A stretch of 64,000 bases of DNA from contig NC_088202.1 of NCBI RefSeq assembly GCF_037126465.1, forward strand, positions 131,330,123 to 131,394,122, given 5' to 3'. Under the pieces are notes generated by a model. That model worked only from the letters and a program-made list of their open reading frames with translations, was not told the origin of the DNA and did not search any database. The DNA is from Ornithodoros turicata. Lineage: Eukaryota > Arthropoda > Arachnida > Ixodida > Argasidae. Positions 23,101 through 31,100 of the stretch are shown in pieces (within the stretch, counting starts at the first letter, position 1; each line of letters opens with the position of its first letter). A program made the translations under genes and the position numbers.

Positions 23101-26094
23101 GCGGACCATTCGCCCCCAGAATCCCCCTCCCCCACCATGCTGCAAATTCGACGACGAACTCCCAGGAAATTCAAAGTCGGGCTGCATACTCCTGTACAGC
23201 TTCGAACTGTGGGGCCATCATGGCAGGAGACTCCTTTACGTCCTTTCTAAAAGTAAGGAAATTATCAGAGTAACCCTTGGTTGGTAGACACCGACGTGAG
23301 ACGAAGGCCATGAGGAAGGTGGCATACGACTGATCGGTAACCAATAATACGGCTCTGGTCGCGGTGCAGGTAAATAACGCAACATAAGACTTTAGGTGTC
23401 CTTCACCTATGCGGGAGTACAATGGCAAAGTCCATTTCAACGACCTCGAAAGAAGTTGTCGGCTAACCCTATCCTTTGGTAGAGGTGCTTCTTGCTCGAC
23501 GCACGGGCGAGCTTTTAAACGCCGACAGAAGAGGCAGTGGTTTTTGTTAGAGTCACTAAATAAGTGACTCTAGTTTTTGTCTACCCTTGATTATCCAGTA
23601 ATCCTCTCGGAGCTGACGAAGCGTTTCCTGTACACCAGCATGCGACATCCTCGGATGCTCTCCAATTATTATGAGACGCGAGAGCTGTGGTCCTCGTATA
23701 GATGTGTAGGTCTGATAAGAAAGGAACCGTAGGCGCCGACAACCAGGAATCACCTGAACGTTTTAATACGCCCGCACGAGCAGCGTCATAAAAAGCACGC
23801 ACTTTAAAGGTACTATAAAGCAGTCGAGGTGCAGCCTCATGTTTTGTGTGCCCTGAATTGTGTACGTCCTCAGGAGTAAAATGCCGCAAAATTTTCTCAC
23901 ATAGACGTTATAGCTCCCGAAAAAAATGCAAATTTAAATCTACTGGCAACACTGTGGCGAAGCAGGCCGACGAAACGCAAACTCCGCCAAGTACGGCGGC
24001 GAAAATGTCTCATGCGCAAGACTCTGGGCCAAACAAAGCGACGTACGATAGCAGCGCCACGGTGCTGAAACAAGGCCCAGGTATAGACGTTTAGCTACTG
24101 AGTGCAAGATTCGGCTTTTGTTTATTTTGTTTCACACAAATTAAATTTTCTCAAAAGGTAGTATTTGCAAATCCCAACAGGAAAGCCATCTGTTTATTGG
24201 TCTTCTTGTTTACATGGTTGCTTGACAAATTGAGGACTTCTTCCCACCAGGCGTCGTCCCGACATTCTTGACTGCGTTTTAATTTACCAATTAAAAATAT
24301 TTAGAGTAAACTCCTGCGCATATTACTTGTTGTGCTGAACCTTTGAGTCTAGCACTCTCACGTCATGCTGATTGTATAGGTTCGACCTCGACTGCTTTAT
24401 AGTACCTTTACGCACTTTATCGTCGTCCTGACCGGGAGCGCTACATTAGCGCTCCCGGTGGGATTGAGGCCCGGAGGGATTGAGGCCAACTCCGGCACAT
24501 GACATCGGGCCAACTCCGGCGGATATTGCAGACCGGACATCGGACTGACATTGGGAATGCCCGTAGATGCACGTCGGTCCGATGTCGGTCCTATGTCTGT
24601 GTGCTGCTTGGGCATACCCTCCTCTCCTGCGAGCTCAGCCTTTTGGATTTATATTCGGACTCATGCCACAATTTTGGTTGAAAGTTTGGTTGAACCCAAG
24701 AGCAGCTTGATATACGTACAGCACTTGATATGTGTTACCTGTCATCGTGTCGCCCACTTGCTGCTCGCTAAATGCTGTTGTGAATACAGACGAGGGTATT
24801 TGATTAGAATGATGCGATAACCTATGACGGTCTAGAAGGAGCCATATAGCTAAACAGTTCAATAGTCACGTGCAGTTCTAATCCCGCATGGGATTACTGC
24901 CAAGCTCAAACTTCTTTCGAACTCGCAAACGATAAATTTTCGAAAACGAAGCCTTTTTACCTGATATGACATATTCTCAATAAAGTTACCGAGAAACATA
25001 TCGGATGGCGAAATTTTTCGGATGGTGAAATGAAAAAGGTGATTTTTTCTTTTTTTTATTCCGGTTGTTAGCGCCGCGAAGCGACTGTGGCTATGAGCAG
25101 CGTACAGACGTAGACAGATGGAGAGAGGACAGCAGGAACGCGTGAGAGGCTGGTGAGTAGTATGCGTCCTGGTCCGATTCAAGGAAAACTCTGCCTACAT
25201 TCCTCTGGAAGGTCTACTGGAACACCTCAGGCAGAACAGCCAGTGGAAGGATTCGAACCTACCACCTTCCAGTCTTCAGTACGACTTTACACACTCTTTA
25301 CATGCTCGGCTTTACATGCTGATACTTTTACATGCTCGGCCATGCTGCTGGTGAAGAAGTTGGTTTCTCACTTGAATATTCGTTTATGGAAATGCGCTCT
25401 TTCTATATTGACATCATGTGCTGTTGAGTCTTATTTGTAAACATATATTTTTTCCACACTCAGATGAGTTTTGAAGGACGTGAAAGTAGTTTTCTCCCTC
25501 TCCTGCGCAACATGCACAATGGCACAATTAGGTTAATAAACGGTGAGTTTAGTGTTTGTAAATCCAGCCCCCGTAAGTGTCTGATTCTCATGCACCCAAA
25601 TTAAAATCAGGAGTGTCTGTCGTAGAACTCAGCGTGCAAGAGTACCGGCAACCGGCTTGATAGACTGCAAGCACCACAAAACACTCAACTCCTAACACGA
25701 TAGAGCACTCGCTTCGTCGGCGCGGAGCTTTTTTGAAATAATCTTTTTAAGTGTGATTGTGTGAGAGTGTGGGTACCTGGTGCTGCTCTGATACTAAATA
25801 TATAACCTGGACATGGCCCGACAATGATGACAGCAACAAAAAATAAATAAATAAACAAACAAAAAGATGCGAACTTCTTCTATAGCAGATCCATTAATAC
25901 CACGAAATCGATCCTGACGGTATAACATGGCCATAAAACCAGCCTTCGGATTGCACAAACCATTCTCCACATATTCCCCTTTATATACCCTCACCCACCC
26001 CCGTTTCTGCAGCTTTAGAAACATGGTAAGGAATGAAACACTTACCTGAAACTTCGTTTAAGGAGCACAGTAGCAGGTACAATAAAACCTTCAT
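10902..26094 (-). CDS. Secreted chymotrypsin-fold serine protease, gene 2 (six-exon model, 286 aa)
   Basis: Joined minus-strand exons 26094-26046, 17170-17085, 16672-16563, 14223-13973, 11851-11703 and 11117-10902 give an open frame of 286 residues with consistent phases. Residues 1-17 are a signal peptide. C18 would pair with C140, leaving a short disulfide-tethered propeptide. Activation would cut after R30, before IIGG (31-34). The triad is H78 (TAAHC), D114 (HDLALL) and S218 (GDSGGP). The five standard disulfides can form (18-140, 63-79, 154-224, 187-203, 214-243). The base of the specificity pocket is Gly212 (chymotrypsin position 189) with Ala250 at 226, so it is not trypsin-like. Oddities are an unpaired C94 and a missing strand between His and Asp. 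Probably extracellular; the substrate is unknown. Confidence 0.85.
11290..11331. repeat. C-rich low-complexity tract
   Basis: Runs of C interrupted by single A or T, ending in CACACACA; inside gene 2 intron 5. Confidence 0.8.
11703..11851 (-). CDS. Gene 2 exon 5: Cys168-Cys182-Cys191 region
   Basis: The acceptor TTATTTGCAG and donor GTAAGA frame 149 bp, exactly the length of gene 1 exon 5. It encodes [18 protein letters not shown] and [15 protein letters not shown]. This supplies C187, C203 and C214 and places Gly212 at chymotrypsin position 189. Phases 1 in and 0 out agree with the flanking exons. Confidence 0.88.
12632..12729. mobile_element. Short foldback (MITE-like) sequence
   Basis: Imperfect inverted arms share CTGAGTCTGG and TACAACTA blocks and meet in a GGGGACAAC/CCTCTCCCC centre. 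Total length is about 98 bp. No clear target duplication was seen. It lies in gene 2 intron 4. Confidence 0.5.
13636..13720 (-). repeat. SINE family C fragment with (GGT)n end
   Basis: A (GGT)n run is followed by AACTGCTCGCCGTGGTCGGC and GGCAACGGCACGACTAACGC. The same pairing occurs at 18686-18790, 40138-40200 and 51046-51120. Read on the minus strand the element ends in (ACC)n. Confidence 0.6.
13721..13760. repeat. GATGAGGTTAGAT tandem repeat
   Basis: Three to four copies of a 15-16 bp GATGAGGTTAGATGA unit follow the SINE fragment. Confidence 0.7.
13973..14223 (-). CDS. Gene 2 exon 4: catalytic Asp exon
   Basis: The minus strand encodes [25 protein letters not shown] with the catalytic Asp, QICLPDP with Cys122 and [11 protein letters not shown] with Cys136. 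A GTATAT donor in phase 1 follows 13973, the same phase as gene 1. The acceptor before 14223 is chosen because it keeps the phase; an alternative AG 15 bp upstream would not. This exon is 27 bp shorter than its gene 1 partner and lacks the usual YVRxGEHD strand, so the 5' edge or a missing micro-exon is uncertain. Confidence 0.82.
14478..14548. repeat. Imperfect hairpin with 25-26 bp arms
   Basis: The arms AGGACAGAAGAAGGAGGCAG..ACCA and TGGT..CTCCTTCTTTCTGTCCT face each other across a 5-nt loop. It lies in gene 2 intron 3. It could be a tiny foldback element or a small-RNA hairpin, but the loop is very short for a microRNA precursor. Confidence 0.55.
15725..15790 (-). repeat. R1-like retroposon fragment
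   Basis: GATGATAATGAGTGGGGTGT followed by TTCACCGGCACAGGCGA is similar to R1. It is a diverged partial copy in gene 2 intron 3. Confidence 0.35.
16129..16266. repeat. Inverted duplication, arms of about 40 bp
   Basis: The left arm (16129-16170) includes CGAGTGCAATAGGGGTGGAC. Its reverse complement occurs at 16218-16266, sharing also AAGTCGAG and CACAATGTAC. The spacer is about 50 bp. It lies in gene 2 intron 3, about 300 bp after the His exon. Confidence 0.65.
16563..16672 (-). CDS. Gene 2 exon 3: catalytic His exon
   Basis: The acceptor TTTATTGCAG and donor GTAAGT frame 110 bp. The minus strand encodes [11 protein letters not shown] then [19 protein letters not shown], containing the catalytic His and the Cys42-Cys58 pair. 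It leaves in phase 2, as does gene 1 exon 3 (107 bp). Confidence 0.92.
16770..16815. repeat. (TTTG)n microsatellite
   Basis: About eleven TTTG units in a row in gene 2 intron 2. Confidence 0.95.
17085..17170 (-). CDS. Gene 2 exon 2: activation-site exon
   Basis: The acceptor ATATTTTAG and donor GTAAGT frame 86 bp encoding [13 protein letters not shown] then [15 protein letters not shown]. The leading Cys would stay tethered to the protease domain, and cleavage after Arg would free the Ile16-type N terminus. Phases 1 in and 0 out are identical to gene 1 exon 2. Confidence 0.93.
18686..18790 (-). repeat. SINE family C fragment
   Basis: A (GGT)n run is followed by TTGTCGGCCTCACAG and GGGCACGTCACGACTGACGC. 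It is a diverged relative of the 13636 and 51046 copies. Confidence 0.45.
18910..19055. repeat. Diverged relative of the 20005-20985 duplicated segment
   Basis: Shares AACGAAAC, GGCGCTTTG, GTGGTCACAATCT, GCTCCTCG and ACGTGTTGTGATGTCACC in the same order as the two copies at 20130 and 20880. It is not followed by the 29 bp repeats. Confidence 0.6.
20005..20754. repeat. Tandem segmental duplication, copy 1, with 29 bp minisatellite
   Basis: About 265 bp of unique sequence starting AAAGGCATCCTGACGCCATC is followed by an array of 29-30 bp units (TTAGTCCCATTGGGGAGTAA with variable spacer) to about 20745. The next copy starts 750 bp later with nearly the same sequence. The array reads openly on the minus strand, but only because the unit lacks stops in some frames. 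It lies in gene 2 intron 1. Confidence 0.8.
20755..21345. repeat. Tandem segmental duplication, copy 2, with 29 bp minisatellite
   Basis: Repeats copy 1 at an offset of 750 bp: AAAGGCATCTTGACGCCATC, the shared GTGGTCACAATCTCTGCTCC block, then another array of TTAGTCCCATTGGGGAGTAA units ending near 21338. The array length differs from copy 1, as expected for slippage. Confidence 0.8.
22450..22700. repeat. Short local duplication (TTCTACCGGCACCGT block)
   Basis: TTCTACCGGCACCGT followed by AGCGTGA occurs at about 22455 and again at about 22664. A GGTGTTCCCTTCAGGGGAACACC hairpin lies between them. No gene assigned. Confidence 0.5.
22858..23889 (-). pseudogene. BEL/Pao-type LTR retrotransposon integrase relic
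   Basis: Minus-strand pieces in order are a zinc-binding segment ([18 protein letters not shown], then YWIIKGR, then CLFC), the integrase core start ([35 protein letters not shown]) and the C-terminal segment ([30 protein letters not shown]). The order and wording fit the integrase of BEL/Pao elements of arthropods. Stops and small gaps separate the pieces, and one break is a 25 bp palindromic insertion at 23548-23572. No LTRs, gag or reverse transcriptase were recognised nearby. It lies in gene 2 intron 1. Confidence 0.75.
23548..23572. mobile_element. 25 bp palindromic insertion with 8 bp target duplication
   Basis: TAGAGTCACT and AGTGACTCTA arms flank a 5-nt centre. The insertion is bordered by perfect direct repeats GTTTTTGT at 23540-23547 and 23573-23580. 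The same outer sequence forms the 47 bp element at 44260-44306, also with 8 bp duplications. Eight-bp duplications and a TAGAG terminus fit the hAT superfamily pattern. It interrupts the BEL/Pao integrase relic. Confidence 0.8.
24432..24458. repeat. Perfect 12 bp hairpin
   Basis: The arms CCGGGAGCGCTA and TAGCGCTCCCGG are separated by CAT. It is followed by duplicated GGATTGAGGCC and AACTCCGGC words. Function unknown; it is in gene 2 intron 1. Confidence 0.7.
25060..25265 (-). repeat. tRNA-derived SINE, family B
   Basis: Starts GTTAGCGCCGCGAAGC, continues with GACTGTGGCTATGAGC and GATGGAGAGAGGAC, and ends at a reversed B-box-like GGATTCGAACC. It matches the more complete copy at 53035-53295. 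Confidence 0.7.
26046..26094 (-). CDS. Gene 2 exon 1: signal peptide
   Basis: The minus strand encodes [16 protein letters not shown] plus one base and is followed by a GTAAGT donor. The phase-1 end fits exon 2 at 17170 exactly. The hydrophobic stretch LLYLLLCSL is a typical signal core. Linkage across an 8.9 kb intron is inferred from phase, strand, order and symmetry with gene 1; a further in-frame Met upstream is possible. Confidence 0.65.
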
Positions 26095-28096
26095 CTTGAC
26101 AGACGCGCGCACTTTTGAAGATATTCTGATGCGGTCTTGCATAGGTAGCCTCTGAAGTGTCCTATCCTCTGACCCAGTTTCCGCTTCCTGCATTACTGGT
26201 GACATTGCCCTACATTCCTTCTTTCCCGCAATAAAATCGGCGCCATTGTAATTACCGCTTGTTGGGTCTAGATGCGTGGATGTCGTGCGGGGCGGCAAAG
26301 CAAATGAGATGCGACGGGCTACCTTCTTACATCCAAAGACCGTATCATTATGCAGCCATTACGGGACACCACGGTGAATGCGTGGGCATAGTAAATGTCG
26401 CATAAGTACACCAGAATAGCCGACTCCAGATTACGACGACGTAGGGGCATAGAATAAGTACGATACTAAGTACTAGAGTGCAATCATGGTTGCGTGCGGT
26501 GGATGAACTGCCAAGTTGGGCCACGAGTACAACTTTGTTTCGCCTGTTTTGTTCGATTTTGAAGGCGGCGCCAGGCAACCTAGTTTCGTGTTTACGCTAC
26601 GCCATAGCATAAACTTTGCTCACACTGCTTTATCTACGAGCAGCAAATACAAAAATAAAAACTGGCGTGCTACACAATATATTCTAGTGCAAAAAAAAAG
26701 AACTTGTAAGATGGGAACTCCGGACCGGAATGGCTTTCGACAGATTTTATTTATTTATTTATTTATTTTGTTTGCTTTTATCATAAAATGTACCAGTACG
26801 AGGACATGAAGTCCGAGTGGCTTGGAACTAACATCTCCTTTTTTTTTTTTTTTTTTTTACAAATCAATGAATCAATCAAGTCCTATTTGCACATGCTTTG
26901 TGGTTCGATACAATAGGGTGCACCATGAGCCCTCATTCAGCCTGTTTGAACGACTCATTTGGCTTAACGTACATTGAAGAGGCTGAGGGGACAATTATGA
27001 CAGATCAACGCCCAAGCGTCTGAAGGACGACTGTTGGTAAAGAGCGAATGAGTGCCGGTGGCAAGAATCGGAACCACACCTATCTGATTGCAGGATCCCT
27101 CTCTGAGTGCAAGAACGAAAGATCTTAAAAGATCTCAACAATTTGCCATCAATCGTGCTCGATCAATTTGCTCATAATGCACTGCGTCAGCGAACGTTTT
27201 GTGATTACACATCCGTTTTTCTTTTACCTTCATCCTAATTCTAATCGTTTACACATAAACTAATTTGTGGCAACGAGTCTCTTGAAGCCGGTTTCTAAAG
27301 GCATTCAACCGCACCGAGAGTCAAGGCCAGAAAGCAGACCAGTTCCATCAGCGCCTCGGAACCACGTGCATCGATAATGATTAGTAATTTTCTTACACAC
27401 TAAGCACATTCATTCCGCCGTACTTTGACAGCTAAAAGGTTTCAAATACTTGGATCACTCCCAACAATGTCCACTTTCACTTGTTTGTGCATCCAAGCTC
27501 ATTGAACCCATCCTACGTCCGTCACAATTGCCCCTTCCCTTTACCGCAGCTACAAAGACGAAATACCTGGAACACAAATAACTAAAGAAATAATATGGTG
27601 AACAGAAAATCGTTGAACATCCAACGCGGGTCGAACGGGTGAAGGTCGTTGGGCGTGGTGATTTGAGTCACTTTCGAATTAAGAAAGGGAGAATCGGCTA
27701 GGCTCTACTCAAATGCATAACGTGGCGCTCCCGCGGTTCAACTTTAAAAGTGTGGACGCAGTTTCGCGTTATAGAGAGTCCGGTTAGTGCGCTATCAGAT
27801 CTTGTTCCTGCAGTGTCCTGCAAGGAGACGCTGGAGGTCAGTGATCCCCGGTAGACGACACTGCTGTTGCTTTATCGGACAGCATTCCAGCGGTGAAAGT
27901 TGCAGTGCAGCTAAGGATAGAGACTCGATATTCGGAGTCCTCGCTTCGGGTGCTGTTGTCGCATGGTTCCCTTTGTTTACAGAGAGGAAGGATGCAAGCG
28001 TTGATGCGTCGGGATGGAGGTCATCATGAAGGTCACACAAGAGGAATGAGTGCACGTGTTGCTGCCGGGAAGACACCGTTGCCGAAACCATGGACC
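26095..28096. promoter_or_regulatory. Shared divergent upstream region of the two protease genes
   Basis: About 2 kb lies between the two start codons, which point away from each other. It holds a (TTTA)n run at 26746-26770, a T tract at 26839-26858 and no recognised exon. A TATA-like CTTTAAAAG at 27743-27751 is placed suitably for gene 1 transcription beginning near 27780. No clear TATA was found for gene 2. Shared regulation is inference. Confidence 0.4.
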
Positions 28097-28169
28097 ATGC
28101 CTGGGTTTTCGGTACCGCTACTGATGGCGCTGGTGCTGCTTGTGCGGTTGACTGGTGTGACGGCGCAAA
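28097..28169 (+). CDS. Gene 1 exon 1: signal peptide
   Basis: Encodes [20 protein letters not shown] then VTAQ and one base, ending at a GTGAGT donor (phase 1). The start at 28097 puts the hydrophobic core near the N terminus. In-frame upstream Met codons at 28046 and 27992 exist but would give an unusually long charged leader, so I prefer 28097. Confidence 0.88.
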
Positions 28170-31100
28170 GTGAGTTTGTTATCCGTAGTATGCACCCTGT
28201 GGTGGTTCTTATGTGGTAGTGCTATGGGTGCGGCTCAAATGAGACCTTATGATTATGACTAGGTCAGAGCATTGGTTGTGGTTTAAACGTGTTGTGTGTT
28301 TTTCATGTGTCTGCTTGAAGGGTACAGTCATGATAATTGTATCGTAGGTATAGGAGAAGTATGACGCGGTATTCTCTTGTATCGTCATTACATGGGAAGA
28401 TTCGAAGCAGTGACTGTTTGCGGGACATTATATTGAAGTCCGTGTACCCAAGCAGATTAAAACCAAACGAATGAGCACGTAATGCAAGCGCATAATTTTC
28501 CAAGCATTAATATTAGATTGCGGTTACGGTGATACGTGCTCTTTTCCAAAGAACATGACAAACTGTACGTACGACATGTATGCAGATGTAGCTTCATATG
28601 CAGTGGTGTACAACACAACGTGTGCCAACCGGGATGATATGACACACGAACTGATTGCTATAAAATAGGCATTTAAGTCACAAACTATCAGCGAGTGCAC
28701 TCAGTCACGGAACGCTAGGTGGAGCCAGGGTTGCGGAAAATAATGCCCGCTGCGAGTCCATCACTGTTCAGTGACTGGATGAATGAATGGTAGGATGAAA
28801 GATACTGATTTGATAAACTTGGCCATCTATGCGCGATTGTAAGCGACCACAATCAATCATCCACGTATAATGGCAGGTACGTTCCTCGACTGTCATCGAG
28901 AACAAGAAAGTGAAGCCTGATAGTGAGAGGAAGTGTTCTGTGTGGGGTGATGTCGCTTTGGCGGCAGAGATGTCATTAATCTCAGTGTGGTTCGGGAGCT
29001 CGTATTGCCAAAGAGTACGCAACTCAATTTATTCGATAAATACTCGATACGCTTTAATCGCTTAACGGCCGATATGCCGGACGCTGTGTTTCGAATATTT
29101 TCGTCTCTGCTCAAGCGAATCTTTCAATGCACATGTGACGTTTCGGTTGACATAGTGCAAAACGTCGCAATTACATTCCTGTTTATGTGTGTGTCTGTGT
29201 GTTTGTTCAATAAATGAGAAAAGGTAAGATGAAGTTTAGAGTGTCCAAGTTTCGTTTATGTGTAGTGTGCCATTGTCATGATTTTGTCATTGTTCTTGCT
29301 CTTCAGACATGGGCTGTGGATACAACCCGGCCTCCAAAGATGGAGTTTCCTTCAAAATTATCGGTGGAGTAACAGCTATCAAGGGAGAATTCCCATGGCA
29401 GGTAAGGGCTTTGGGTTGAATCTGGGCTAGTCTAAAGATATTAGTAATAGCGTTTCTGCATGGGAATTCTGTCGACGCTAGGCAAAGCGGAAGTCACAAG
29501 GAGTGTCCATCAAACAGTGCACAACGTGGATAGCTATCCATAGGGGAGGTCTCTTGTAAGCACGCGTCAGCGTCTTTTACGGCTAAGTCACTAATTATGT
29601 GGCGCAACTAAATTTTAGACGAGAGACACGATGAAACTGGTCGAGATCGACAAGTTTTTCAAACGTTTTGAAAGCGCGCCCCTGTTGAAAAGTCAGAACT
29701 TTTCACAAAGAAATATATTTCTATTTTTTGCATGCATTTAGAAGAAGCACGGACATTCTCTTTGTACCTTGAGGCTTGCTATGATGTCGTCTGAATTGTA
29801 ACTTATTCGTACCTGTTTTACTTTGAGCTCATCCGAAATCTTCTTATCACGTCACATACCATATTGATCTGAAAAATATAAGGTCGTATGCACACGCAGT
29901 GATAGAAGTAAAAAAAAAGAAAAAAATGGACCGCGAGCAACGAGAATAACGAAAGGAAACGTACACACGAGCAGTTTAATTCAAAACGACTATTTATACA
30001 ATTTTCAACAAAACCGAGGCGGATATGAAAGTTTATTAAATGAAAAGGGAAAGGTTAGCCAGACAAAGGTCGGCTTGCGATTCAAAAAGGAAAAAAAAAA
30101 AACTTCAGTACGTAAGCAAACTAGTGCATACTTGACGTGGGCTGCATATCCCTGACTTTTGCGAGTAAACACAGAAGTAAGAAATAAACAATACTATACA
30201 AGAGTTCTCTTGTGTTGTCCCTGTCTACTTCCCAGACTCAGGGATGTGTTCGGGATGTGTATTAAACAATACAACTCATACCAGACAGCTTATGCCAAGT
30301 CTAACACCATATTCAACTCATACCAGAACAATTTATATCGGGGCAAGTCATACCAGTCCGAACGCATTCCAGTACAACTCAAACTGGGGAACATCATACT
30401 AGGACAGATGTTACGGGATGTGAGTTATACGATTCATTTCGACAGACTTTGAAACACGTGTAGTGACATAATGGATTAATCGACCAGATTTTTACTCCCT
30501 AATAAACTGGAGTTTCCTTAGAAACAAACGCGAAGTGAAACAAGGTTCAACGTGTGGCGCTGCTGTATTAGTCTTTGGGCATGAGTTTGCCTGGTATGAA
30601 TTGCCCTAGTATGGGTTGCCCTTGCATGAGTTTTACAGGGATGAATTGTCCCGGTTTGGGCTGCCCCGGTTGAATGAGTATAGATAGATAATGAGGTATG
30701 AGTTGTACAGGTACGAATTGTCCTGGTATGAATGTTCCTCTTATAAGTTGTCTCGGTGTGAGTTGCACAGAACGATAAAAAGGACTGCCAGGTACACAAA
30801 ACACACGAGTAAAAACCGGGACTGGTGTACTTAAAAAGGGGAAGAAAGGTTGGGAACTATATGTGACATTTCGAGCGGACGCTCTTCATCAGAAAAAAAG
30901 GAGGATTTCTGGGATTCTCGATTATTTTTTTTTTTTCTGATGAAGAGCTTCCGCTTGAACCTTCAAGTACAGTTACCCCTTTTTTCTCCCTTTTTAAGTA
31001 CACCAGTCCCGGTTTTTACTCATGAGTTGTACAGGTACGAATTGTCCTGGTATGAATGGTCTTATAAATTGTCCCGGTACGAACTGTCCCTGTATGAGTT

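Larger units (their letters stand above)
30807..31021. mobile_element. 215 bp inverted element with hammerhead ends, inserted in a minisatellite
   Basis: The left arm begins GAGTAAAAACCGGGACTGGT and the right arm ends with its complement. Both arms also share an A- or T-rich tract and the CTGATGAAGAGC block near the centre. The left arm carries a complete hammerhead core on the minus strand and the right arm a decayed one on the plus strand. It resembles paired terminal fragments of a Penelope-like element without coding sequence. Confidence 0.7.
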
